DNA of 64,000 bases, from NCBI GenBank assembly GCA_030378035.1, contig JAUCGI010000001.1:28833-92832 (forward strand), given 5' to 3'. The notes beneath the pieces are model-generated. The model searched no databases. It was not told the DNA's origin and saw only the letters and a list, made by a program, of their open reading frames with translations. This stretch comes from Desulfobacterales bacterium HSG2. GTDB lineage: Bacteria; Desulfobacterota; Desulfobacteria; Desulfobacterales; 4be13. Numbering within the stretch: the stretch's first letter is position 1; the number at the start of each line of letters is the position of its first letter. Shown here one piece after another: positions 17,872 to 26,699 of the stretch. The translations under genes and the position numbers were made by a program.

Positions 17872-18975
17872 ATGAAAAATAAAAATGTCGATAATAATAT
17901 TGAATTTCAGGAAGGGACTGACACTTTGGGCAACCACCCCCTTGACAGCCTTTTAATCCGACCTGAAAACAGATCGGTCTTCGAAGTCATTCGCGGAATA
18001 AACCAGTCAGAACCGGGACAGCCCAAATTCATACTGGATACCGACATCCAAAGGGATTTTGCCTGGGATTGTCAGCTTCAAAGCAAACTGATTGAATCCT
18101 GCCTGATGCGCATCCCCCTTCCGGTCTTTTACTTTGCGGAGCAGGAGAATGGCAATATCGTTGTTGTTGACGGACAACAGCGGCTGACAGCATTGAAAAA
18201 CTATCTTGCCGACAAATTTGCATTACGGGGCCTGGCAAACGGCAGCCCGCTGCCGGGAAAAAAGTTCGGTGATCTGCCACCCAGATTACAAAACCGTCTG
18301 GAAGATACCCGGTTAATACTGTATCTGATAGATCACAAAGTACCGGAACAGGCCAAACTGGACATATTTGAACGGGTGAACAGCGGGCGACCGCTTGCCA
18401 GACAGCAGATGCGCAACGCACTCCACAGCGGCCCCGCAACACGCTGGCTCAGAGAACACTCGGAAAAAACATATTTTTTAAAATGCACCCGTTTCGGCAA
18501 ACGTGCTTTTTTACAGAAGAACATGCTCGACAGAGAGGCCGTGAACCGTTTCTGTGCTTTCACCCTAATGGGAACTGACAAATACGGCGGGAATATGGAT
18601 CAGTTTCTGGCGGACACACTTATCCGCATGAATGAAATGACCGGAAACGAGCTTGACAATCTCGCAAAAAAACTGGATAACAGCATGAGGAACAACTACG
18701 AAGTGTTCGGAGACAAAGCCTTTCAGATATATGAGGAAAACAGATGCAAAATCAGTCTGGCTTATTTTGATGTCCTCTCGGTTATCCTGTCTAATTATCC
18801 GTTCAGCAAAGTCAGGGAAAAAAAGAACAAAATAGCCGATGCGTTTGAAAATTTAAGAAAGAACAGGGAATTTGCCGAAAGCACGACCCTTTTCATGGTT
18901 AACGCCGATCGGACAGAGAATGTCCGAAAAAGATTCGAACTGACAAAACAGGCTGTGGATGAGGCAATGAGATGA
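17872..18975 (+). CDS. DUF262 (ParB/GmrS-like) domain protein
   Basis: 367 residues. The N-terminal third has the DUF262 signature: Q/DIQRDFAWD at about 65-72, then VVVDGQQRLTAL near 105. This DGQQR fold belongs to the ParB/Srx superfamily and occurs in GmrSD-type restriction enzymes and many defence genes, where it acts as a nucleotide-dependent nuclease or sensor. The C-terminal part is helical and unassigned; no DUF1524 HNH nuclease domain is visible, so this is not a complete GmrSD. Its stop overlaps the next gene's ATG (ATGA), so the ATPase is cotranslated. It opens a three-gene module inside the segment that splits the peptidase-like gene. Confidence 0.85.
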   Translation: MKNKNVDNNIEFQEGTDTLGNHPLDSLLIRPENRSVFEVIRGINQSEPGQPKFILDTDIQRDFAWDCQLQSKLIESCLMRIPLPVFYFAEQENGNIVVVDGQQRLTALKNYLADKFALRGLANGSPLPGKKFGDLPPRLQNRLEDTRLILYLIDHKVPEQAKLDIFERVNSGRPLARQQMRNALHSGPATRWLREHSEKTYFLKCTRFGKRAFLQKNMLDREAVNRFCAFTLMGTDKYGGNMDQFLADTLIRMNEMTGNELDNLAKKLDNSMRNNYEVFGDKAFQIYEENRCKISLAYFDVLSVILSNYPFSKVREKKNKIADAFENLRKNREFAESTTLFMVNADRTENVRKRFELTKQAVDEAMR

Positions 18976-20162
18976 TTTTAAACACTGTCATTATGGAATA
19001 TTTCAAATGTTTTGAAAAGCTGCGTCTGCCACTGAAAAATCTGACATTGCTAAGTGGCATCAACGCTTCCGGCAAATCAAGCATCTTGCAGGCACTGACT
19101 TTGCTGAATCAGACCATGTTGCATAACGAATGGAGTCAGAGCATTATCCTGAACGGCGATTCTCTCTCTTTGGGAACTGTGGTTGATGTTATTGATAAAA
19201 GCAGAGGGCGGCATCGTGTGACCATAGGTGTTGAGACCGACAGACACAGATATCTCTGGAAGGCAGTCAGTGACGACCGTCTGGCTTATTTCATCCCCTT
19301 TGAGGAGATACAGTTTTCTGACCTCAGGCTGAATGTTGAGAAAAAATGCGCTGCAACGTCTCATAATGAGATAATTCACAGGCTGGTGCCGGAATCATTT
19401 GAAATCGGCTCATCCGAGATAACAGACAAAATATACAGACTCACCTATATCTCTTCTGACAGATTACCGCCGCAGGAAACATATAAGGCGCATACTTCCG
19501 ACAGATACCGCACAGTCGGGTCAAAAGGGGAATATGCTCCCTGGTTCTTATTGAAACACGGCAGCAGGGAGGTTAATGAGAAACTGAGAATTCCCGGTGA
19601 GTCATTCAAATTGCAGAGACAGACAGAGGCATATCTGAACCGTTTTTTTCCGGGGTCGGGGTTTAAAATCGAACAGGCGGCCAGTGCGAATCAGGTGATA
19701 CTCTCCTTTCGCACGACAGAGTCAGGTGAGTATCACAGACCCCAGAATGTCGGGTACGGATTAACACATGTCATGCCCATTATAACGGCATGTCTGAACG
19801 CCGACAGAGGGGATATCATACTGATTGAAAATCCCGAATCGAATCTTCATCCGGCCGCGCAGTCAAACATGGGTCTGTTTCTGTCCCGGGTTGCCTCGGC
19901 AGGTATCCAAATCATCGCAGAGACTCACAGCGATCACATACTGAACGGCGTCCGAAGAGCTGTCAGAGATAAAAGTTCCGAACTTACAAAGGAACAGGTG
20001 GCGATTCACTTTTTTCGTCAGCGTGAGAAAGCGGAGGCTGAGAATTTGGCTCAGGTTCAGACGCTGCTAATAGACAGCGAGGGAAATTTGGATGACTGGC
20101 CGAAGGACTTCTTTGATCAGTTTGACAAAGACTCCGAATACTTTGCAGGCTGGGCGCTTTAA
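18972..20162 (+). CDS. AAA ATPase of the RecF/SMC-like class with DUF3696-type C-terminus
   Basis: 396 residues. Walker A is GINASGKSS at about 32-40; the signature region is followed by Walker B-like IILIENPESNLHPAAQS and the H-loop AETHSDHILNGVRRAV. The C-terminal part (IHFFRQ...LAQVQTLLIDSEGNLDDWPKDF) matches DUF3696. Proteins of this class are ABC-type ATPases found with nucleases in defence islands. ATGA overlap with the DUF262 gene and a 3-bp gap to the next gene indicate one transcription unit. Confidence 0.85.
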   Translation: MILNTVIMEYFKCFEKLRLPLKNLTLLSGINASGKSSILQALTLLNQTMLHNEWSQSIILNGDSLSLGTVVDVIDKSRGRHRVTIGVETDRHRYLWKAVSDDRLAYFIPFEEIQFSDLRLNVEKKCAATSHNEIIHRLVPESFEIGSSEITDKIYRLTYISSDRLPPQETYKAHTSDRYRTVGSKGEYAPWFLLKHGSREVNEKLRIPGESFKLQRQTEAYLNRFFPGSGFKIEQAASANQVILSFRTTESGEYHRPQNVGYGLTHVMPIITACLNADRGDIILIENPESNLHPAAQSNMGLFLSRVASAGIQIIAETHSDHILNGVRRAVRDKSSELTKEQVAIHFFRQREKAEAENLAQVQTLLIDSEGNLDDWPKDFFDQFDKDSEYFAGWAL

Positions 20163-20165
20163 ACA

Positions 20166-21161
20166 ATGCAATTTTATACAAATGAGCTTTCATTGGAGGG
20201 GCAGTATGAAAGTATTCAGAATTTTATAAGAGCCCTTGAGACAGTATATAAAGCCAAGAGGGAAATTCGGAATTTCGGGTACAGGCTGTTTTGCGACAGG
20301 AGATTATCACTAACAATTTGTGTGAGAACGAAAGATCGGCATTTTACTTTTGAACAGGCTGTCCTGCAAACCAAAAATAAAAATCTGATAAGAAACATCA
20401 GAGGCTGGATTGCCAAGAGCGGACCATTTTTAGAAGAAGCGGATAAATTGTCAGTTGAGGAATATTTGCAGGATGAGTTTGACAATATTGTAAGCGGAAG
20501 TTCGGTCGCTGAGGCAGCCTGGCGTACTAAAATTGGCCAGGATACCCATGTTATCAGTTTTTCACCATCAACTTACAACAAATCTCCGTTATATATTACA
20601 TGGTTCAAAAATAACGGAAAAACAGATCAACTTTCCACACAAAATTTTTGGGAAATCAAGACCCTTATAAATTATCTGAAAGGACATGCTGAAGCACCTA
20701 AAAGTTGGAATGAATTAATAAGACAATGTGAGAATAAGTATAAAAAACTCTGTTTTTCAGATGAATTAATCAACATGTTAACTCCGCATCCTTTTGTCGA
20801 TAGTATTGCCAGACGTACTATGGAATTGCTCAGAATATTAAATGAGCTTTCTGTCTCTTTTGATGAAGATGACCAACTTGGCAAACATGGCCATGAAATA
20901 ATAACAAATTATTTTCATGGTGATAATGCATTATTTTCCGATGAGTCTGATAAAAATAAGACTGAATTTAAGGAAAAGCTGACATTTATTGTACCCAAAG
21001 AATCAGATACAACAAAAAAAGAGATATCTGAAAAGAAAATATTTTGCCCCTGGCATGGAAAAATAAAACATAAACAATATCGAATACATTTCAGTTGGCC
21101 TAAGAAAAAAAAGGAACCACTTTATATTGTATATATCGGTCCTAAAATTACTAAAGAATAA
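20166..21161 (+). CDS. conserved protein of unknown function, third gene of the DUF262-AAA module
   Basis: 331 residues with no signal peptide or membrane segment. The central part is charged and helical. Near the C-terminus is a distinctive block, FCPWHGKIKHKQYRIHFSWP followed by LYIVYIGPKITK. The CPWHGK and RIHF motifs with conserved Cys, His and basic residues could form a metal or nucleic-acid site, but I do not recognise a characterised family. Upstream, GHEIITNYFHGDNALFSDES resembles the short acidic motifs of nuclease-like toxins, which is weak evidence. It starts 3 bp after the ATPase stop. Function may be the effector of the module; this is inference from position only. Confidence 0.6.
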   Translation: MQFYTNELSLEGQYESIQNFIRALETVYKAKREIRNFGYRLFCDRRLSLTICVRTKDRHFTFEQAVLQTKNKNLIRNIRGWIAKSGPFLEEADKLSVEEYLQDEFDNIVSGSSVAEAAWRTKIGQDTHVISFSPSTYNKSPLYITWFKNNGKTDQLSTQNFWEIKTLINYLKGHAEAPKSWNELIRQCENKYKKLCFSDELINMLTPHPFVDSIARRTMELLRILNELSVSFDEDDQLGKHGHEIITNYFHGDNALFSDESDKNKTEFKEKLTFIVPKESDTTKKEISEKKIFCPWHGKIKHKQYRIHFSWPKKKKEPLYIVYIGPKITKE

Positions 21162-21301
21162 TCAATTATCATGTTCAGAGGCAGACAGGAAAAGGATTTG
21201 TCTGTGGTTATTCAGTATCCATACTAAAAGGATGTGTATATACAAAACAGAACGGACCAATGTTCAGGGCCTCTTCTCTGAAAACGCCGCAGGGATAATC
21301 C

Positions 21302-21757
21302 TTTCTTGAAACTTCAAAGAAAAGGAAAATTCCAAACGCACAAATAAGTGAGATATCTGTATATGAGCTTAATCAATTTGCTGATTATGAAAAAAAATAT
21401 GGAGAATCTTGTAAGTGGTGTTCTAATCCGACGCCAATTTATAATTGTCATGGAATGACATTTGCATCTCGCAGAACCGGAATCTTTGACTCCTGGGTTA
21501 TTAACCAGATATTAAATGACGACGAATACCAGTTGATTAATCCTGAAGATGTCTTGCCCGGTGACATAATTTTGTATATTGAAAAAGCAACTGGCGATGT
21601 TGAACATTCGGGAATTGTAATCAGCCCTCCAAATGAAAACGAGTTGGGGGTTCCCAAAATTTTAAGTAAATGGGGTAAGTATTCGGAAATATTGCACTGG
21701 GCGAACCGATGCCCATATGACTTTTCCAATGCCCGTTATTATCGTGTGATGAGATGA
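21302..21757 (+). pseudogene. main body of the split peptidase-like (NlpC/P60-like) gene, 5' end missing
   Basis: The frame opens after a TAA at 21296-21298 and has no start codon until an internal ATG at 21455. The protein reads ETSKKRKIPNAQ... through ESCKWCSNPTPIYNCHGMTF, then GDIILYIEKATGDVEHSGIVI and RYYRVMR. NCHGMTF supplies a Cys and VEHSGIVI a His in the order expected for a papain-like NlpC/P60 or CHAP amidase; the assignment is by motif only. The first 112 bp (21304-21415) repeat 16242-16353. A shorter product from 21455 would lose the candidate catalytic Cys. The stop overlaps the next ATG (ATGAGATGAG). Confidence 0.6.
21304..21415 (+). repeat. 112-bp direct repeat, right copy
   Basis: Matches 16242-16353 with two mismatches. 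The right flank continues the peptidase-like gene, whereas the left flank (TAATCCTTT) does not. See the left copy. Confidence 0.9.
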
Positions 21758-22188
21758 GTATTCTGACTTCAGAAACAACTAAACGATTATCGGAGATTTA
21801 CCTAGTGGCAAATACGCCATCGTATCTTTACAGACATTTTCGCTCCGATGAGGCTGTTGAAGAACTGGCAAAAAAATATTCTCCCGATGATTTAATTAAC
21901 TTCATTTGTCAGGTTGACTCTGATGATAATCCTTCGTTGCAAAATATTGTAGCTGCTTATGCAGGTTCAGTTGCCCTTACCTTCCATGATCTCAGATCTG
22001 CGGAAGCGGTTTTAACCAATATACAAATCAACAACCTCGAATGGTTCAGCAAAGTTATCCAGATATGGAAAGATTCAAATGTATCAATCTCGATAATTAA
22101 TGTTTGTTCATATCCGAAAATTATTGAACATGAACAATTCCAAAATAACTCTTCAACTACAATTACTAATATAGGAGACATATTATGA
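21754..22188 (+). CDS. hypothetical helical protein, partner of the peptidase-like gene
   Basis: 144 residues overlapping the preceding stop by 4 bp and the next start by 4 bp. It appears alpha-helical (SDEAVEELAKKYSPDDLINFICQV, LRSAEAVLTNIQI) in the manner of short HEAT/ARM-like proteins, and has no membrane segment. I do not recognise the family. The tight overlaps indicate translational coupling in a three-gene unit with the peptidase-like gene and the DUF6941-like gene. Confidence 0.65.
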   Translation: MSILTSETTKRLSEIYLVANTPSYLYRHFRSDEAVEELAKKYSPDDLINFICQVDSDDNPSLQNIVAAYAGSVALTFHDLRSAEAVLTNIQINNLEWFSKVIQIWKDSNVSISIINVCSYPKIIEHEQFQNNSSTTITNIGDIL

Positions 22189-22592
22189 TCAGAGGAATTC
22201 TGTCAGTATGTGCGGAATCGATAGTGCGCGATGCAGCAACTAACCATGTATCTGTACTTAACATCATTGAAGAAATAAATACACCGACTTTTCCTGTCGC
22301 AATATCAAAGCTGTCGTCGTTATTTTATCTGGTCAAAGATGAGGAAGACGCAGTTGTTAATGAGTTGTCAATAAGGTTTATAATAAACGGAGAAGAAATA
22401 AACCGTTTTCCAATTCATTCGGATTTCCAGAATAAATTAAAAAGCCGTGTAATTGTGAACCTACAGGGATTGGTAATCCCGGGACCTGGCACACTCCATG
22501 CAATTCTGTTCCTTAATGATAAGGAGATAGGCTTTTGGGACATTCAGATAAATCATACAGGAACACCAAAAATCCAGACAACACAGGGATAA
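22185..22592 (+). CDS. DUF6941-like small protein
   Basis: 135 residues opening MIRGILSVCAESIVRDA and continuing NHVSVLNIIEEINTPTFPVA, a beta-rich pattern I associate with the DUF6941 family of small proteins often found in small peptidase or effector cassettes. The second half (FLNDKEIGFWDIQI) is also beta-rich. There is no signal peptide. It overlaps the preceding gene by ATGA and ends 53 bp before the third NRPS start; that NRPS may share its transcript. Confidence 0.6.
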   Translation: MIRGILSVCAESIVRDAATNHVSVLNIIEEINTPTFPVAISKLSSLFYLVKDEEDAVVNELSIRFIINGEEINRFPIHSDFQNKLKSRVIVNLQGLVIPGPGTLHAILFLNDKEIGFWDIQINHTGTPKIQTTQG

Positions 22593-22645
22593 TAATTCAG
22601 ATATTTCCCGGAGGCAGGACCTCTACTGAAAAAATGGAGAACAAA

Positions 22646-25600
22646 ATGTCAGATTTGAATATTTTATTCACAGGTAAAGAATATGCTCCTCATCTGGAGT
22701 ACTGGAGTGAAAAAGTTTCACTTTTAAGTGAGCCGTTTCAACTGAGGATCGGAAGAGGGGATCCTTTAAATGCCGGCAAAGCCATGACAGAGGCGGAGTT
22801 TGCTTTGGAACAGAGCCAGCAGGAGATCATTTCAAAAATCACTCAGGACCGGGCCCCGGAGGTCTTTGTCATCCTGGTTTCGAGCTGGTCTGTCTTACTC
22901 TCAAAATATGGTCATAATGATAAGATTGTCATTGATTCACCTCTTTTTAAAAAGGGAGAATCGGCTTGGGTCTCTGAATCCCGGGTGCCTCTGATTGAAG
23001 AGATTCATTCGGATGATACGATCAGGGAGCTGATTATAAGAACGGATAAGACCATATCACAAAGTTATAAGTATCAGAGCTTTCCGACCGATATTGTTCT
23101 CAGGCAAAGGAACGCAGATGCAGATTTGCTCAGGACCAATCTCTTTATCCGTTTTAACGAAATTCACGCGTCTTATGAAACCGCTGACGGCTATGATATC
23201 ATCCTTAACATACACCGGTCTGAGGGAACCATCAGATTGAGGGTCGCATGCAACCCGGCCATGTTTGACCAGGCCTTTATGGGGAATCTTGAGGAACATT
23301 ATAAAAATGTCATTCGGAGTTTCAAGGATACTGAGACGCGTATCAGAGATATCTCCGTATTAAGCGAACCCGAAAGGCATGAGGTTCTGACACGATTTAA
23401 TGATACAGAAACCCTTTATCCCAAGGATAAATCCCTTGTTGAGTTATTTGAAGAACAGGCGGAGAAAAACCCGAATGCTGTCGCCTTGGTCTTTAAGGAT
23501 CAGAAACTGACATACACCGAACTGAATCTCCGTGCAAACCAACTGGCCCATTATCTGAGAAAAAAGGGCGCGGGCCCCGACTCGGTCGTCGCTATTATGG
23601 AAAACCGGGGGCCCGGGATGATTATCACTATTCTTGGCGTGCTCAAAGCAGGTGCCGCGTATCTCCCCATTGATAAAAGTCCGGCGGATCGAATAACCGC
23701 CATGCTGGAGCATAGCAAGACCGATATTCTGGTGTGCCGGGAAGCGACACACCCAGATATACGTTTCTCCGGACAAGTCATATTCGCGGACCATGAAGAT
23801 ATCTCGGTTGAGGAGACCGGGAATCCCAAAAGGATAAACAGGCCCACAGACCTTGCTTATGTCATATACACTTCAGGATCAACCGGTGAACCCAAAGGAG
23901 TTCTTGCGGAACACAGAAGTGTTGTAAGACTTGTGAAAAACACCAATTATACGAATGTCAGACCGGAAGACCGTATTTTGCAGCTCTCCAACTATGCATT
24001 TGACGGGTCAACTTATGACATCTATGCCGCGCTCTTAAACGGGGCCTCTCTGTATCTTATTCCCGAGAAACTGGTTTATTCGGTGGAAGATCTCTGCGCT
24101 TATATTACGGAAAACAAGATCAATATCACCTTTATCACAACCGCTCTGTTTAACAAACTGATTGATACGGACCCCCAAGTCATCGGAAATTTTGACAAGA
24201 TATTCTTCGGAGGACAGGACGCGTCCTTAAAGCATGTCCGAAAGAGCCTTCAGTATCGTAAGAATGAGGATTCCATCGTTCATGTGTATGGCCCCACGGA
24301 AAATACCACCTTTTCGACATATTATGTGGTTAAAAAGATCAGTGAAGATCAAACCTCTGTTCCCATCGGCGCGGGCATCAGCAACACCCGGGTGTATGTT
24401 CTGGATGAGTATCTTAACCCGCTGCCCATCGGCATAGAAGGGGAACTCTGTGTGAGCGGGGATGGGATTGCCCGGGGATATCTCAACAACGATATTCTCA
24501 CAGCAGAGAAGTTTCCGGCCAACCCTTTTGTTCCGGGAGACAGGTTATACAGAACAGGGGATATCGCCAAATGGCTGCCTGACGGCAATATCGAGTTTCT
24601 GGGCAGAAGGGATAATCAGGTAAAGATAAGAGGCTTTCGCATCGAACTGGGAGAGGTTGAAAACAATCTGTTGAAACATCCGCTCATCAGACAGTGTTTT
24701 GTCATGCCAAGAGACTCCCGGGGTGGAAATAAGGAACTGATCGCTTATATTGTGGGAGCCGAGGGGGTGAGTGTCTCCGAACTCAGGGAACATCTCCTTC
24801 GCAGCCTGCCGGATTATATGGTTCCTGCCCGTTTTGTTCAGGTCCCCGGTTTGCCCCTCAGTTCCACTACCGGGAAGGTGGATAAAAAACTGCTTCCTGA
24901 TCCGGATGACTCCGAACTTGATCTCGGCACAGAATATGAGGCCCCGCGTAATGAGACCGAACAGAGACTCGCTGATATCTGGCAGGAACTGATGGGAAAA
25001 CAGCGGGTCGGAATCCGTGACAATTATTTTTCCCTGGGCGGCGATTCCATAAAGGCGATTCAGGTGACATCCCGTTTGGGGCAGGAGGGCTTCAGACTCG
25101 ACATCCGGAACATTTTTCTATATCCCACCATTGCGGAACTGGCCCCTAATGTGGTCATAGCCGAGATCGACATTGACCAGGATCCGGTGACCGGACAGGT
25201 TCCCCTGACACCTGTTCAATCCTGGTTTTTTGAGCATTTTGAACCTGCCCACAGACACCATTTTAACCAAGCCGTGATGTTTTACTCGGAGGAAGGGTTT
25301 CAGGAAGACGCGCTGTCACCAGTTTTCGGAAAGATTCAGGAACACCACGACGCCATGAGAATGCGGTATCGGACAGAGGGAGATGAGATTATTCAGGAGA
25401 ATTGCGGTACGGACTATCCTTTAAACTTTGAGATAAAGGATCTCAGGGATTCCGAACATGTCCCTGCCTCCAAGCAGGGATCACCGGTCTCCGAACTGGA
25501 ATCTTACGCGGCCAAGACTCACGCAGGCATCAGACCCGACACAGGCCCCCTGATGAAAGTGGTCTTATTTCGGATGAATGACGGGGACCGCCTCCTGATC

Positions 25601-26611
25601 GTGATTCATCATCTAATCATTGACGGGGTGTCATGGCGTATTTTATCCGAAGATATGGTCAGGGGATATGAACACTATGTGGCAGGCAAACCGATCCGTT
25701 TCCCTTCAAAGACCCACTCGTTCAAATATTGGGCAGAGCGGCTCCGGAAGTATGGTAAGCAAGAGGAATTGTTAAAGGAGGTTGCGTACTGGAAAGAACT
25801 GGAATCTGTCCGGGTCAGTCCGTTGCCGCGGGATAATCCGGGGGAGAACGCCTGTTTCAAGGATACTGAGACACAGGAATTTTCCCTGTCCCGGGAACAT
25901 ACCGGCGAGCTCCTTACCCGGGTAAATCATGCGTATCACACGGAGATTAATGATATTCTGCTGACCGCGCTGGCAAGAGCCATGAAAGTGTGGCATGGTG
26001 AAAACAGGACCCTGATCACTCTGGAAGGACACGGAAGAGAAGCGTTGGAGGGCGTTGATATCAGCAGGACCGTGGGGTGGTTTACGAGTATCTTTCCTGT
26101 GATTCTGGAACTTCCCGACTCGGACGATCATGGTTATCAGATCAAGCATATCAAAGAATCACTCAGGAAAATCCCCGGAAAGGGAATGGGGTACGGCATA
26201 TTGAAATACCTGACCCCCGAAGATCTCAGGGAAGGTCTCTCTTTTAATCTCCAACCTCAGATCAGTTTTAACTATCTGGGGCAGTTTGATGAAGACACGG
26301 GAGGGTTGTTCCGGTTAGCCGAGGAATCACCGGGAAACCCTGTCAGCCCGGAATCAGTGATTATTCACGATCTTGAAATATCCGGCATGGTCATTCGCGG
26401 GGAGTTGCAAATCTCTGTCTGTTACAACGGTGTCTGTTACAAACCTGAGACAATCGGGATGTTTGCCGCCTCTTTTAAACAGGAGTTACTGGAGATAATA
26501 AACCATTGTCTCAATATAAAAGATTCGGAGATCACCCCGAGTGATATTGATTATGAAGGACTCGACATAGATGAACTGGATGCTGTTTTGGATGGATTAA
26601 CGGAGGGTTAG
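22646..26611 (+). CDS. half-C-A-PCP-E nonribosomal peptide synthetase (predicted branched aliphatic, D-configured)
   Basis: About 1321 residues from the ATG at 22646, chosen because GGAG lies 6 bp upstream; an in-frame ATG at 22634 is the alternative. It opens with a condensation-domain C-terminal half without HHxxxDG, followed by adenylation (YTSGSTGEPKG from 408), carrier (LGGDSIKA, Ser801) and an epimerisation domain with its expected motif order: TPVQSWFFEH, HHLIIDGVSW (His988-989), EGHGREALEG, RTVGWFTSIFPV, PGKGMGYGILKYL, FNYLGQFD. The pocket reads D-G-Y-F-F-G-V-T-F-K by hand alignment, closest to isoleucine/valine codes. The protein ends about 40 residues after the E domain with no thioesterase or further condensation domain, so the product must pass to another protein or a separate release enzyme not in the window. 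Confidence 0.92.
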   Translation: MSDLNILFTGKEYAPHLEYWSEKVSLLSEPFQLRIGRGDPLNAGKAMTEAEFALEQSQQEIISKITQDRAPEVFVILVSSWSVLLSKYGHNDKIVIDSPLFKKGESAWVSESRVPLIEEIHSDDTIRELIIRTDKTISQSYKYQSFPTDIVLRQRNADADLLRTNLFIRFNEIHASYETADGYDIILNIHRSEGTIRLRVACNPAMFDQAFMGNLEEHYKNVIRSFKDTETRIRDISVLSEPERHEVLTRFNDTETLYPKDKSLVELFEEQAEKNPNAVALVFKDQKLTYTELNLRANQLAHYLRKKGAGPDSVVAIMENRGPGMIITILGVLKAGAAYLPIDKSPADRITAMLEHSKTDILVCREATHPDIRFSGQVIFADHEDISVEETGNPKRINRPTDLAYVIYTSGSTGEPKGVLAEHRSVVRLVKNTNYTNVRPEDRILQLSNYAFDGSTYDIYAALLNGASLYLIPEKLVYSVEDLCAYITENKINITFITTALFNKLIDTDPQVIGNFDKIFFGGQDASLKHVRKSLQYRKNEDSIVHVYGPTENTTFSTYYVVKKISEDQTSVPIGAGISNTRVYVLDEYLNPLPIGIEGELCVSGDGIARGYLNNDILTAEKFPANPFVPGDRLYRTGDIAKWLPDGNIEFLGRRDNQVKIRGFRIELGEVENNLLKHPLIRQCFVMPRDSRGGNKELIAYIVGAEGVSVSELREHLLRSLPDYMVPARFVQVPGLPLSSTTGKVDKKLLPDPDDSELDLGTEYEAPRNETEQRLADIWQELMGKQRVGIRDNYFSLGGDSIKAIQVTSRLGQEGFRLDIRNIFLYPTIAELAPNVVIAEIDIDQDPVTGQVPLTPVQSWFFEHFEPAHRHHFNQAVMFYSEEGFQEDALSPVFGKIQEHHDAMRMRYRTEGDEIIQENCGTDYPLNFEIKDLRDSEHVPASKQGSPVSELESYAAKTHAGIRPDTGPLMKVVLFRMNDGDRLLIVIHHLIIDGVSWRILSEDMVRGYEHYVAGKPIRFPSKTHSFKYWAERLRKYGKQEELLKEVAYWKELESVRVSPLPRDNPGENACFKDTETQEFSLSREHTGELLTRVNHAYHTEINDILLTALARAMKVWHGENRTLITLEGHGREALEGVDISRTVGWFTSIFPVILELPDSDDHGYQIKHIKESLRKIPGKGMGYGILKYLTPEDLREGLSFNLQPQISFNYLGQFDEDTGGLFRLAEESPGNPVSPESVIIHDLEISGMVIRGELQISVCYNGVCYKPETIGMFAASFKQELLEIINHCLNIKDSEITPSDIDYEGLDIDELDAVLDGLTEG

Positions 26612-26630
26612 GTACTTTGTTTATGCTTGT

Positions 26631-26660
26631 GCTGGCACGATTTGGAAAATCGTGCTACTT
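26631..26660 (+). terminator. hairpin after the third NRPS, possible terminator
   Basis: GGCACGATTT-GGAA-AATCGTGC forms a 9-bp stem with a 4-base loop, followed by TACTTTGTTTA. A TACTTTGTTTATG direct repeat flanks it on both sides. The T tract is interrupted, so termination may be weak. Confidence 0.4.
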
Positions 26661-26699
26661 TGTTTATGGTACCCGACACGTTTTAGGAGGCATTTGAGA

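Noticed and set aside
17872-18975. Complete GmrSD type IV restriction enzyme
   Set aside because: DUF262 is clear but the DUF1524/HNH nuclease half is absent, and the partner genes differ.
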